Below are positions 9,784-18,152 of a stretch of DNA of 64,000 bases, one piece after another (the first letter of the stretch is position 1; every line of letters begins with the position of its first letter). Made by a program: the position numbers and the translations under genes. Under the pieces are notes generated by a model. The model had not been told where the DNA came from, ran no database searches, and saw only the letters and a program-made list of their open reading frames with translations. The DNA is from Salinimicrobium nanhaiense. GTDB taxonomy: Bacteria; Bacteroidota; Bacteroidia; Flavobacteriales; Flavobacteriaceae. The stretch is from positions 192,926 to 256,925 of the forward strand of contig JAAVJQ010000005.1 of assembly GCA_012038135.1 (NCBI GenBank). Reading direction: 5' to 3'.

Positions 9784-10123
9784 GATCTGTATTTTTCCAG
9801 TTAAAATACTTAATAAACCATTAGTCTCAAATAGGGGGAATTAGTAAGCAGGAAAATCTTTTATGCCCTGCTGCCATATTTCATGCTTCTCTTTTCTGCT
9901 TAACGTCCACAGTCTCGTGCCTCTCTTCCTTTATTTCTGAAGATTTTCAGCGCAAGCCTGCCTCCCTAAAACAGAATTTTTAGAAATGTTTTTCTGAAGT
10001 ACAAAAACAATTGGGAAGAGTGTCCCTGCAGCTGATTCTCATCAGATTTTCACTACATTTTAACCTGCATCTCCCGTCCAACTTTTATAATAGCCTTACT
10101 TTTGCATCAGAATTTTAAAGACT
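9784..10123. other. Divergent intergenic region upstream of pta
   Basis: These 340 bases lie between the FG-GAP gene and pta, which are transcribed away from each other. Apart from the pta promoter box listed separately, no gene, RNA or repeat is apparent. Confidence 0.6.
10097..10104 (+). promoter_or_regulatory. Candidate -7 promoter box of pta
   Basis: TACTTTTG matches TANNTTTG and ends 19 bases before the pta ATG, the same geometry as other promoters in this window. Confidence 0.5.
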
Positions 10124-12217
10124 ATGAATAAAGGACTTTATATTGCGACTTTAGAACCCAACAGCGGGAAATCGCTTATTTCGCTTGGTCTTATGCGGGC
10201 GTTGCTGGGAAAGACAGTTAAAGTAGCTTATTTTCGACCCATCATCAATGAGGAAAAACCGGGCAATCTCGATAACCACATCGATACCATTCTTAAGTAT
10301 TTTGAATTACCTCTTGCCTATACAGATACTTTTGCGTTCGAAAGAAAGGAAGTGATCCAAAAGCGAAATGAGGGGAAAAGTGGCGAGATCATAGATACCA
10401 TCATCAGCAAGTACAAGGCCCTGGAAGACAGGTTTGATTTTGTGCTGGTAGAAGGCAGCGATTTCTCGGGAGAAGGTTCTGTTTTTGAATTTGATGAAAA
10501 CGTAAATATTGCCAAAAACCTTGGTTTGCCGGTGATTATTGTAGCCAGTGGACGGGGAAAAACCAAGGAAGGACTCATGGGCAGCCTGCAAATGGCTTAT
10601 CAAACCTTTATTAACAAAGATGTGCGGGTAATGGCCATGGTGAGTAACAAGATAGAACTTGCCAATCTCTCTATTGCTACCAATGGAATGCGGGAATTTT
10701 TACCCGATGATGTTGCGGTTTTCGCCCTGCCTCTCATCGATACCCTTGCCAATCCAACGCTCAAAGAGATCGTGGAAGAGCTTGACGGAAAAGTCCTTTT
10801 TGGAGAGGAATTCCTGGACAACCAGTCCGGTAGTTTCAACGTGGGTGCCATGCAACTTCGCAATTACCTCAAGCATCTTAAAAATGAGAGTCTGGTGATC
10901 ACTCCCGGTGACCGTGCAGATATTATTCTCGGTGCCCTACAGGCGCATATTTCCAGCAATTATCCCAGGATTTCCGGGATCATTCTTACCGGCGGACTTA
11001 TTCCGGAGGATTCGATCATTAAACTCATTGAAGGACTTTCCCAGGTGGTGCCCATCATTTCTGTAGAAGAAGGAACCTTTAATGTGACCAATAAAGTGGG
11101 TGCCATAAATTCTAATATTTATGCAGACAGCATTCAAAAGATCGAAACCTCTATAAGCACCTTTGAAAAATATATAAAAATAGATCCGCTTATCGAAAAA
11201 TTTGCAGGCTTGCAGCCTTCGGGATTGACGCCGCGAATGTTCCAGTACAGCCTGGTAAAAAGAGCGCAGCAAAAGAGAAAACACATCGTCCTGCCCGAAG
11301 GTACAGACGAGCGAATCCTTACCGCGGCTTCCCGCCTCATCGCTATGGATATTGTTGATCTTACCATTCTTGGAGATGAGGAAGAAATAAGGAAGCTCAT
11401 TATGAACCTGGCACTGCCAGTGGATTTCAAAAAGCTGAAGATCATCAACCCTACCACTTCAGAACTTTTTGAGGATTATGTAAAAACATTTTATGAGCTG
11501 CGAAAGCATAAAAATGTCAACATGGATATCGCCCGTGACCTTATGAGCGATGTCTCTTATTTTGGGACCATGATGATCTATAAAGGCCATGCCGACGGAA
11601 TGGTTTCGGGTGCTGCACATACCACCCAGCACACTATTCGTCCCGCCCTGCAGTTTATCAAGACAAAACCCGGAGTATCGGTGGTTTCTTCGGTATTCTT
11701 CATGTGCCTTGAGGATAGAGTTTCTGTTTTTGGAGATTGCGCTATAAATCCAAACCCTACTGCCGAAGAGCTTGCAGAGATCTGTATCTCTTCTGCAGAA
11801 AGCAGTAAAGCCTTCGGAATAGAGCCAAAAATAGCGATGCTCTCCTACTCTTCCGGAAGTTCAGGAAAAGGAGAAGATGTGGACAGAGTTCGTGAAGCGA
11901 CCGAAATAGTGAAGAAAAAACGTCCCGACCTAAAGATCGAAGGCCCAATTCAATATGATGCCGCAGTCGACCTGAGTGTCGGGAAGGCAAAACTCCCGGG
12001 ATCTGAAGTTGCAGGCCAGGCCAGTGTACTAATTTTCCCCGATCTTAATACCGGAAACAATACCTATAAAGCAGTGCAACGGGAAACCGGAGCTCTTGCA
12101 ATAGGACCAATGTTGCAGGGCCTCAATAAGCCTGTAAACGACCTTAGCCGCGGCTGCACTGTAGATGATGTTTTTAACACAGTAATCCTAACAGCTATAC
12201 AGGCACAGGGGCTTTAA
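10124..12217 (+). CDS. pta: Phosphate acetyltransferase, long form
   Basis: Interconverts acetyl-CoA and acetyl phosphate; with AckA it forms the acetate-overflow and ATP-generating pathway. The 697-residue protein is the long three-domain form. It has an N-terminal P-loop dethiobiotin-synthetase-like domain (about 1-210, with EPNSGKSLISLGL at 11-23), a DRTGG regulatory domain (about 215-330) and the catalytic PTA/PTB domain (about 370-697). The catalytic domain contains HIVLPEGTDERIL, SYSSGSSGKG and QYDAAVDLSVGKAKLPGS. ackA follows after a repeat-filled gap. The TAA stop at 12215-12217 already lies in TTTAAAGG, a variant of the downstream heptad unit. Confidence 0.96.
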   Translation: MNKGLYIATLEPNSGKSLISLGLMRALLGKTVKVAYFRPIINEEKPGNLDNHIDTILKYFELPLAYTDTFAFERKEVIQKRNEGKSGEIIDTIISKYKALEDRFDFVLVEGSDFSGEGSVFEFDENVNIAKNLGLPVIIVASGRGKTKEGLMGSLQMAYQTFINKDVRVMAMVSNKIELANLSIATNGMREFLPDDVAVFALPLIDTLANPTLKEIVEELDGKVLFGEEFLDNQSGSFNVGAMQLRNYLKHLKNESLVITPGDRADIILGALQAHISSNYPRISGIILTGGLIPEDSIIKLIEGLSQVVPIISVEEGTFNVTNKVGAINSNIYADSIQKIETSISTFEKYIKIDPLIEKFAGLQPSGLTPRMFQYSLVKRAQQKRKHIVLPEGTDERILTAASRLIAMDIVDLTILGDEEEIRKLIMNLALPVDFKKLKIINPTTSELFEDYVKTFYELRKHKNVNMDIARDLMSDVSYFGTMMIYKGHADGMVSGAAHTTQHTIRPALQFIKTKPGVSVVSSVFFMCLEDRVSVFGDCAINPNPTAEELAEICISSAESSKAFGIEPKIAMLSYSSGSSGKGEDVDRVREATEIVKKKRPDLKIEGPIQYDAAVDLSVGKAKLPGSEVAGQASVLIFPDLNTGNNTYKAVQRETGALAIGPMLQGLNKPVNDLSRGCTVDDVFNTVILTAIQAQGL

Positions 12218-12360
12218 AGGTTTAAGGTTTAAGGAATGTGGAGTACCGAATGGAGTTGACCATTTTTGGGATTTGGATAACCCTGTCAGCGGTTTAAAAC
12301 CCTGACAGCGGTTTTGGGTTCAAAGTTCAAGGTTTAAGGTTTAAGGTTTAAGGTTTAAGA
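12214..12360 (+). repeat. TTTAAGG heptad array with embedded 86-bp module
   Basis: Starting at the pta stop codon there are about three TTTAAGG-type units, then an 86-bp module, then about five more units (TTCAAAG, TTCAAGG, TTTAAGG repeated). The same arrangement of heptads, module and heptads occurs at 40.8-41.2 kb. The array fills most of the pta-ackA gap. Confidence 0.85.
12238..12323 (+). repeat. 86-bp repeated module, copy A
   Basis: Runs from GTGGAGTAC to GGGTTCAA. By my hand alignment it is identical to copy B (41061-41146) at 79 of 86 positions with no gap. It contains CTGTCAG (12283-12289) and its reverse complement CTGACAG (12302-12308) around GGTTT-A-AAACC, so it can fold into a hairpin with one bulge. 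Both copies are bounded by TTTAAGG-type units. Confidence 0.85.
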
Positions 12361-12403
12361 AAATTAGATAATTGCTAATCGATATATGTTAATTGTAAAA
12401 AGT

Positions 12404-12431
12404 CTTGATTCTTGATTCTTGGCTCTTGAAT
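12404..12431 (+). repeat. Heptad repeat CTTGATT, four units, upstream of ackA
   Basis: Four units with period 7: CTTGATT, CTTGATT, CTTGGCT, CTTGAAT. It ends 14 bases before the ackA ATG. The unit sequence differs from TTTAAGG although the period is the same. Confidence 0.6.
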
Positions 12432-12445
12432 CTAATTTAAAAATT

Positions 12446-13633
12446 ATGAATAAAAACATACTTATAATAAACTCAGGAAGTTCCTCTTTGAAGTTTCAGC
12501 TCATCGAAATGCCTGCGGAAAAGGTATTGGCGTCGGGATTGGTGGAGCGAATAGGTCAGGCTTCAGGAAAATTACATTACAAATCGGAAGCTTATTCCAC
12601 TTCCGAAGAAATGGAAATAGCAGATCATTCCGTAGCATTAAAAGGAGTGACAAAACATCTGATGCATAAGGATTACGGCGTGATCAAAGATCCGGCTGAA
12701 ATTCCGGCAATAGGACACAGGGTGGTACATGGAGGCGCGAGTTTTTCTGATACTATCATCATCGATGAGAAAGTTAAAAACAAGATCAGACAACTGTTTT
12801 CCCTTGCGCCACTGCATAATCCTCCCAACCTGAAAGGAATCGAAGTTGCCGAAGAGATCTTCCCTGAGGCAAAACAGGTGGCTGTTTTCGATACCGCATT
12901 CCATCAATCCATTCCGGCACCTGCGAACAGGTATGCGATTCCGAACAAATTCTATGAAGAAGATCATATCCAGGTTTACGGATTTCATGGTACCAGTCAT
13001 AAATATGTTTCAGAAAAGGCAAATGAATTCCTTGGAAAAAAGGAAACAAAATTAATCACAGTGCATCTTGGAAACGGCTGTAGTATGACTGCCGTAAAGA
13101 ATGGAAAAAGTGTGGATCATACCCTTGGATTCGGTCCGGTAAACGGACTCATCATGGGTACCCGAAGTGGAGATATTGACCAGTCTGTCATTTTTTATAT
13201 GATTGAAAAATTCGGCTATACCGCAAAAGAGGTCAGTGACCTGCTACACCATAAAAGCGGAATGCTTGGCCTTACCGGTTACAGTGACCTGAGAGATATT
13301 GAGGAGCAGGCCGAAAAAGGAAATAAGGAATGTATGCTTGCGCTGGAAATGAACGCTTACCGAATAAAAAAATACATTGGCGCCTATGCCGCTGCTATGA
13401 ATGGTCTTGATGCTGTTGTTTTTACCGCGGGAATTGGGGAGAACAGCGATGTAATTCGAAAAATGGTGTGCCGCGACATGGATTTCCTGGGTTTACAGTT
13501 GGATGAAGAGAAGAACAGTGTTCGCTCCAAGGAAGTAAGAAGTATTGGCAAAGAAAATTCTGCAGTGAAGATCCTGGTGATCCCTACAAATGAAGAATTG
13601 GAGATCGCTAAGCAAACCCTTGCGATGATCTAA
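12446..13633 (+). CDS. ackA: Acetate kinase
   Basis: Converts acetyl phosphate and ADP to acetate and ATP, acting after Pta. The 395-residue length is typical. Family motifs are visible: the N-terminal phosphate loop ILIINSGSSSLKFQ (4-17), GHRVVHGG (about 91-98), FDTAFH (about 149-154), the substrate loop YGFHGTSHKYVS (about 175-186), HLGNGCS (about 206-212) and FTAGIGENS (about 327-335). The ATG at 12446 was chosen because it starts the conserved MNKNILIINSGSSS; an upstream in-frame extension falls in repeat sequence. The leader contains two types of heptad repeats, which may affect how tightly it is coupled to pta. Confidence 0.96.
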   Translation: MNKNILIINSGSSSLKFQLIEMPAEKVLASGLVERIGQASGKLHYKSEAYSTSEEMEIADHSVALKGVTKHLMHKDYGVIKDPAEIPAIGHRVVHGGASFSDTIIIDEKVKNKIRQLFSLAPLHNPPNLKGIEVAEEIFPEAKQVAVFDTAFHQSIPAPANRYAIPNKFYEEDHIQVYGFHGTSHKYVSEKANEFLGKKETKLITVHLGNGCSMTAVKNGKSVDHTLGFGPVNGLIMGTRSGDIDQSVIFYMIEKFGYTAKEVSDLLHHKSGMLGLTGYSDLRDIEEQAEKGNKECMLALEMNAYRIKKYIGAYAAAMNGLDAVVFTAGIGENSDVIRKMVCRDMDFLGLQLDEEKNSVRSKEVRSIGKENSAVKILVIPTNEELEIAKQTLAMI

Positions 13634-13661
13634 GGACACCTATCAAAAAAGACATTTTTAA

Positions 13662-13703
13662 GCGGGGAACCTATACAAATAAATAGGTCTCCCCGCTTTT
13701 TAC
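13662..13703. terminator. Bidirectional terminator between ackA and the Rrf2 regulator
   Basis: GCGGGG (13662-13667) and AACCTAT pair with ATAGGT and CCCCGC (13691-13696), followed by TTTTTACTTTTTCT. The right half overlaps the last codons and stop (13671-13673) of the Rrf2 gene, so the hairpin arm is also coding sequence. Confidence 0.75.
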
Positions 13704-14102
13704 TTTTTCTGCAAAAGAAGCAATGCTGTTCTCTTCAAGCTCTTTCCTGAAAGTCTTTTTTAACGGCTGTACGGAAAAATGAACCGGACATGGTTTTTCT
13801 GAACTGCATTTTTTCAAACCCAGCACACATTCATCCAGCCTGTCTGTTCCATCAATGATCTTCACAACTTCCAGAAGAGGCCTTTGTTGTGCCTGGGGTG
13901 TGAGAAAAAATCCGCCGGTGGGTCCTTTGGAGGATGAAACAATATTCTCCCGGGATAACGTTTGAAGCAATTTTGCAAGGAATGGTGAGGGTAGTTTAAT
14001 AGCCTCTGCGATCTCCTTTGCCCTAATCTTGTTTACCTCACTGGAATGAACTGCCAGGTAAAGGACGGCATTCACAGCATATTTACTGGAGCTTGATAAC
14101 AT
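13671..14102 (-). CDS. Rrf2 family transcriptional regulator, probable Fe-S sensor
   Basis: A 143-residue Rrf2/BadM protein with an N-terminal winged helix (about 1-65; SSKYAVNAVLYLA, LPSPFLAKLLQTLSRENIV and GPTGGFFL). A cysteine cluster follows, ECVLGLKKCSSEKPCPVH, with Cys near residues 92, 99 and 105. In this family (NsrR, IscR, RirA) three such cysteines bind an Fe-S cluster that senses NO, iron or oxygen. The gene is divergent from the nitrous-oxide reductase cluster, so an NsrR-like role controlling that cluster is likely by position but not proven. A 20-base near-palindrome lies in the shared upstream region. Confidence 0.88.
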   Translation of the reverse strand: MLSSSSKYAVNAVLYLAVHSSEVNKIRAKEIAEAIKLPSPFLAKLLQTLSRENIVSSSKGPTGGFFLTPQAQQRPLLEVVKIIDGTDRLDECVLGLKKCSSEKPCPVHFSVQPLKKTFRKELEENSIASFAEKVKSGETYLFV

Positions 14103-14190
14103 ATAGAAATAGAAAATTAATTATGCCCGGGAATTAAAATGTTTTCAAAGATAATAATTCCTGACGGCGGTCATATTTTTTAATGTTCTT

Positions 14191-14210
14191 TTAGGATTAA
14201 TTTGTCCTAA
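14191..14210. promoter_or_regulatory. Candidate Rrf2 operator between the regulator and the nos cluster
   Basis: TTAGGATTAATTTGTCCTAA is an imperfect palindrome with TTAGGA/TCCTAA arms (8 of 10 positions symmetric). It lies in the 206-base divergent region, about 100 bases before the first nos gene and 90 before the regulator. The size and symmetry suit a dimeric Rrf2 protein; the assignment rests on position. Confidence 0.5.
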
Positions 14211-14308
14211 TAGAAAATTTTATACCAACCATTAATATTTTAAGACCTTAATATCTTTAATAAGTGTAAATGTCGTAATATTGCAGCATAACATAAATAA
14301 CATTTATC

Positions 14309-14797
14309 ATGAAATTAACTTTTAAGATCCTTTCGGTTTTTTTAATCCTCCTGGCAACCTCATGTGGGGAGAAAGAAGAAAAGGAACAAACTACATTAAC
14401 AGACACAGAAACCGTTGAAAAAGCCAAAAGCACCAAAGCCGAAGTCAGTGACCTTGAGAACAAAGGTATTGGCCCAATAAAGTCTGTGCAGCTGGATGCT
14501 GAGATCGATGGAGCTATGGCCACACGGGGTGCAGAATTATTTAAAAACATGTGTTCTGCATGTCACAAGATGGACAAGAAGTTCATTGGTCCTGAATTAG
14601 CGGGCGTGACAGAAAGACGTACTCCCGAATGGATCATGAACATGATCCTCAATCCGGAAAATATGATCAAAGAAGATCCTATTGCTAAAAAACTTTTGAT
14701 CGAATCCAACATGGCTGTTATGGCTAACCAGGGACTTTCTGAAGAAGAAGCCAGAGCGATCCTTGAGTATTTCAGGCAATTTGACCAGGAGAACTAG
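14309..14797 (+). CDS. Cytochrome c lipoprotein of the nos cluster
   Basis: A 162-residue lipoprotein cytochrome. A type II signal peptide ends in the lipobox LATSC (Cys at residue 19), followed by an acidic, charged linker to about residue 65. A class I cytochrome c domain then carries the haem site CSACH (82-86) and an axial-Met candidate in ESNMAVMANQG. It probably donates electrons to NosZ from the quinone pool or a bc1/ACIII complex. It is the first gene of the cluster, 65 bases before the FAS1 gene. The Cys is followed by GEKEEKE, an acidic stretch reminiscent of Bacteroidota lipoprotein export signals. Confidence 0.88.
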   Translation: MKLTFKILSVFLILLATSCGEKEEKEQTTLTDTETVEKAKSTKAEVSDLENKGIGPIKSVQLDAEIDGAMATRGAELFKNMCSACHKMDKKFIGPELAGVTERRTPEWIMNMILNPENMIKEDPIAKKLLIESNMAVMANQGLSEEEARAILEYFRQFDQEN

Positions 14798-14861
14798 TAC
14801 TAATCCCCTGCCCTACTTTACCTGCTTAATTACCGCTTAAGTTTAATCAAACCCTCTAATT

Positions 14862-15455
14862 ATGACCACCAAACCAATTTTATTATTCTTTGCCCTGGGT
14901 GTTTTCACCCTGGCCATTACCGGCTGTAAGCAGGAAACTTCTGCTGAAAGTCCGTCAAATGAAGCTAGCTCCCCTGTTGCGACCGAAAATGTATCCAACA
15001 AAGGACAGGCTTACATCGATGACGAGAGCGAAACTCCCAATGCTTTACGTACGGCTATTAATTCTCCTGATCATACCACACTTGTGGCAGCAGTTGAAGC
15101 GGCCGAAGTGCAGAATGCGCTGGTTAACGTAGGGCCATTAACTGTTTTTGCACCCACCAATGCTGCTTTTGAAAAACTTCCCGAAGGAACTGTTGAAGAT
15201 CTTTTAAAGCCCGAGAACAAATCAAAACTGGCCAGGATCCTGCAAAACCATGTTGCTCCCAGTAACTACCCTATCGAAACTCTTAAAAAGAATGTGGAAA
15301 AAGGCCGGACTCTTTATATGGCTTCCGGGGAAAATGTTGAGGTAACACAGGAAGGTGAAGATATCTACGTAGGAGGCACAAAAATTTTAGGAACAATCAA
15401 AGTAAGTAATGGCTGGGTACATGTTATAGATGACGTGATCCTACCAAAAAATTAA
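14862..15455 (+). CDS. Fasciclin (FAS1) domain lipoprotein of the nos cluster
   Basis: A 197-residue lipoprotein with lipobox ITGC (Cys at residue 22), a low-complexity Ser/Ala/Glu linker, and a single FAS1 domain from about residue 60 to the end. Characteristic parts are TLVAAVEAAEV, GPLTVFAPTNAAFEKLP (the FAS1 H1-type motif), NHV and NGWVHVIDDVILP. FAS1 domains usually mediate protein-protein contacts. Its position between the cytochrome and nosZ suggests a scaffold or assembly role at the membrane. The gap to nosZ is 16 bases, so they are co-transcribed. Confidence 0.88.
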   Translation: MTTKPILLFFALGVFTLAITGCKQETSAESPSNEASSPVATENVSNKGQAYIDDESETPNALRTAINSPDHTTLVAAVEAAEVQNALVNVGPLTVFAPTNAAFEKLPEGTVEDLLKPENKSKLARILQNHVAPSNYPIETLKKNVEKGRTLYMASGENVEVTQEGEDIYVGGTKILGTIKVSNGWVHVIDDVILPKN

Positions 15456-15471
15456 AATTAAAATCATACCA

Positions 15472-17439
15472 ATGAAACAACTGAATTCAATTTTATCTTT
15501 TATCCTCCTTTCCTTATTCGTGGTGAGTTGCGGAGAGGACGATGCTAAATCCGGAGACAAGCGCTCGGGAGGTGCCATGGCATCTAATGCTGCCGAGAGA
15601 GTATATGTTGCTCCGGGAGAACATGATGAATTTTATGCTTTCCTTTCAGGAGGATATAGCGGGAACCTTACCGTTTATGGGCTACCTTCGGGTAGAATGC
15701 TTAAAGAAATCCCTGTATTCTCACAATTTCCCACTTCAGGTTATGGATATTCTGAAGAAACCAAACCTATGTTGAATACTTCCTTTGGATTTGTGCCATG
15801 GGGAGATGCTCACCACCCGGACATTTCTCAAACTAACGGAGAAACAGATGGTCGTTGGGTATTCATCAATGAGAACAACACTCCAAGGATCGCACGCATT
15901 AGCCTCGAAACCTTCGAAACCGAAGAGATCATTGAAATTCCTCACAGTGCCGGGAACCACTCTTCTTCTTTTGTAACCGAGAATACTGAATATGTAGTGG
16001 CAGGAACAAGGTTCTCTGTCCCCTACCCTCAGGAAGATATCGCGATTTCAGAAATGAAAGGGAACTTTAAAGGCCCTCTTACCTTTATCGCGATTGATGA
16101 TGAAGGGCGTATGGAGATCGATTTCCAGTTAAAGATGCCGGGATTTAACTACGACCTTTCTCACCCCGGCCGTGGAGATTCGCATGGTTGGTTCTTCTTT
16201 ACCACTTATAATACAGAAGAAGCTCACACCCTTCAGGAGGTAAATGCCTCTCAGAATGATAAGGACTTCATTGCTGCCGTAAACTGGAAAAAGATCCAGG
16301 AATATGTTGCAAACGGTGGAGGTCAGGAAATTGATGCCGAATATGCGCACAACGTATATGATCACGAAACCCATACTGCAACTTCCACAATGATGAAGAA
16401 AGTATTGACCGTAGATCCCCGTGACGTTGAAGGTGCTGTATATTTCATGCCCACTCCTAAATCTCCTCACGGTTGTGACGTAGACCCTTCGGGAGAATAC
16501 ATTGTTGGAAATGGTAAACTATCTACAGACCTTACCGTTCACTCCTTCTCGAAAATGCTTAAAGCAATTGAGAACGAAGATTTTGATGGAGATGCTTATG
16601 GAATTCCAATCTTAAATTTTGAATCTACTTTAGCAGGAACTGTAAAAGAAGGAGGTCTCGGACCCTTACATACTGAATTTGACGCCGATGGTAATGCCTA
16701 TACTACTTTCTTTATTTCTTCTGAAGTAGTAAAATGGAAGCTCGGAACCTGGGAAGTACTGGATAGACAGCCAAGCTATTATTCCGTAGGACACCTTATG
16801 ATCCCCGGAGGCAACTCCCGTAAACCTGAAGGTAAATACCTGATCTCTATGAACAAGATCACCAAAGACCGTTATTTGCCAACAGGACCTGAATTAGAGC
16901 ACTCGGCTCAACTCTACGACATATCTGGCGAAAAAATGGAACTGCTCCTGGATTTCCCAACCCATGGGGAGCCTCATTATGCTGCCGGTATCTCTGCCGA
17001 TAAGGTAAAGGCGAACTCCAGAAAGATCTATCGTCTTGATGAGAATAAGCATGAGTATGCTGCTACCAGTGAAGATGCTACTAAAGTAGTTCGTGAAGGC
17101 AATCAAGTCCATGTGTACATGACCACCGTACGTAGCCACTTTTCACCTGATAATATTGAAGGAATCAAAGTAGGTGATAAAGTTTACTTCCACGTGACCA
17201 ACCTCGAGCAGGATTTCGATGTACCTCATGGATTTGCCATGATTGGTGCCAATACATCAGAATTATTGATCATGCCCGGGCAAACAAAGACGATCACCTG
17301 GGAACCTAAAAAAGCAGGGGTTTGGCCATTCTATTGTACAGATTTCTGTTCTGCACTGCATCAGGAAATGCAGGGTTATATAAGAGTGTCCGGAAGAAAT
17401 TCCAACACCCCGCTTACATGGACCCTGGACGGAGAGTAA
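15472..17439 (+). CDS. nosZ: Nitrous-oxide reductase, Sec-dependent (clade II) with lipoprotein signal
   Basis: Reduces N2O to N2 with copper centres CuA and CuZ. The 655-residue protein has an N-terminal beta-propeller with CuZ ligands, including DAHHPD (His 114-115), HGCDVDPSGEY, GPLHTEFDADG and GEPHYA. The C-terminal cupredoxin has CuA ligands: His about 586 (VPHGFAM), Cys 622, Cys 626, His 630 and Met 633 in CTDFCSALHQEM. There is no twin-arginine motif. The signal MKQLNSILSFILLSLFVVSC ends in a lipobox with Cys at residue 20, marking the clade II (Sec) type and membrane anchoring. No nir or nor genes are present in the window. Confidence 0.96.
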   Translation: MKQLNSILSFILLSLFVVSCGEDDAKSGDKRSGGAMASNAAERVYVAPGEHDEFYAFLSGGYSGNLTVYGLPSGRMLKEIPVFSQFPTSGYGYSEETKPMLNTSFGFVPWGDAHHPDISQTNGETDGRWVFINENNTPRIARISLETFETEEIIEIPHSAGNHSSSFVTENTEYVVAGTRFSVPYPQEDIAISEMKGNFKGPLTFIAIDDEGRMEIDFQLKMPGFNYDLSHPGRGDSHGWFFFTTYNTEEAHTLQEVNASQNDKDFIAAVNWKKIQEYVANGGGQEIDAEYAHNVYDHETHTATSTMMKKVLTVDPRDVEGAVYFMPTPKSPHGCDVDPSGEYIVGNGKLSTDLTVHSFSKMLKAIENEDFDGDAYGIPILNFESTLAGTVKEGGLGPLHTEFDADGNAYTTFFISSEVVKWKLGTWEVLDRQPSYYSVGHLMIPGGNSRKPEGKYLISMNKITKDRYLPTGPELEHSAQLYDISGEKMELLLDFPTHGEPHYAAGISADKVKANSRKIYRLDENKHEYAATSEDATKVVREGNQVHVYMTTVRSHFSPDNIEGIKVGDKVYFHVTNLEQDFDVPHGFAMIGANTSELLIMPGQTKTITWEPKKAGVWPFYCTDFCSALHQEMQGYIRVSGRNSNTPLTWTLDGE

Positions 17440-17480
17440 ATATGTTTAATTAGTTATAAAATATAACTCTTCAATTTTTA

Positions 17481-17517
17481 GAAAGCGGGATGGGTAAACT
17501 ACCCGCTTTCTTTTTCT
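17481..17517 (+). terminator. Hairpin terminator or attenuator after nosZ
   Basis: GAAAGCGGG (17481-17489) pairs with CCCGCTTTC (17502-17510), followed by TTTTTCTT. It lies inside the cluster, before the next gene at 17532, so it may lower expression of the accessory genes relative to nosZ or protect the nosZ mRNA 3' end. Confidence 0.75.
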
Positions 17518-17531
17518 TAAAACTAAATGAT

Positions 17532-18149
17532 ATGAAACTTTCAGGAACTATTATGATATTAGGTTCCGCTTTGTTGCTGGGCCTTTTCTTCTATCCTTTA
17601 TGGAACATAAGGCTGGAGGCGCCACAGTATCCCGATCCTCTTGGAATGGATATTTATATTGCAGGAATTGAAGGTGAGGAGGAATTCGACATTCAGAATA
17701 TTGATGGGGTAAACCATTATATTGGGATGAAGAAGATCCCGAAACCTGAGGAAATGTGGGAATTCAATGTTTTTCCCATTGTAATAGGATCTATGGCAGG
17801 CCTAGGTATCATCTTAGGTTTTCTTGGATTCTTCGGAAAAATTAGTCCCCATTTGTTTTTAGGTTGGTTGGTTCTAATGGGCGTTTTAGGTATCATGGGA
17901 ATGTATGACTTCAATAGCTGGCTGTTGGAATATGGTACCGACCTCGATCCAAAGGCCATCATTAAACTTACCGATGCTGAAGGTAATCCCCTGAATTACA
18001 AACCACCTTTATTAGGTTCGGAAAAGATCCTCAATTTTACCGCCCATTCCTATCCCAGGACTGGTGCATATATGATGTTTGTAGGTATGTTCTTAACTTT
18101 GATCGCCTGGATAACAGGTTATCGAACGGTTAGAACGAAAAATAGTTAA
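17532..18149 (+). CDS. Membrane protein of the nos cluster, unknown function
   Basis: A 205-residue protein with about four membrane segments: an N-terminal helix (about 4-25), two central helices (about 80-100 and 108-128) and a C-terminal helix (about 180-198). A periplasmic-looking loop of about 55 residues follows the first helix, rich in acidic residues (GEEEFDIQNIDG). The start at 17532 was chosen because upstream in-frame codons fall in the nosZ terminator. The gap to nosL is three bases. By place it could stand in for the NosB-type or other membrane proteins of clade II clusters; homology was not demonstrated. There is no Cys, so metal or haem binding by Cys is unlikely. Confidence 0.8.
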   Translation: MKLSGTIMILGSALLLGLFFYPLWNIRLEAPQYPDPLGMDIYIAGIEGEEEFDIQNIDGVNHYIGMKKIPKPEEMWEFNVFPIVIGSMAGLGIILGFLGFFGKISPHLFLGWLVLMGVLGIMGMYDFNSWLLEYGTDLDPKAIIKLTDAEGNPLNYKPPLLGSEKILNFTAHSYPRTGAYMMFVGMFLTLIAWITGYRTVRTKNS

Positions 18150-18152
18150 GGA

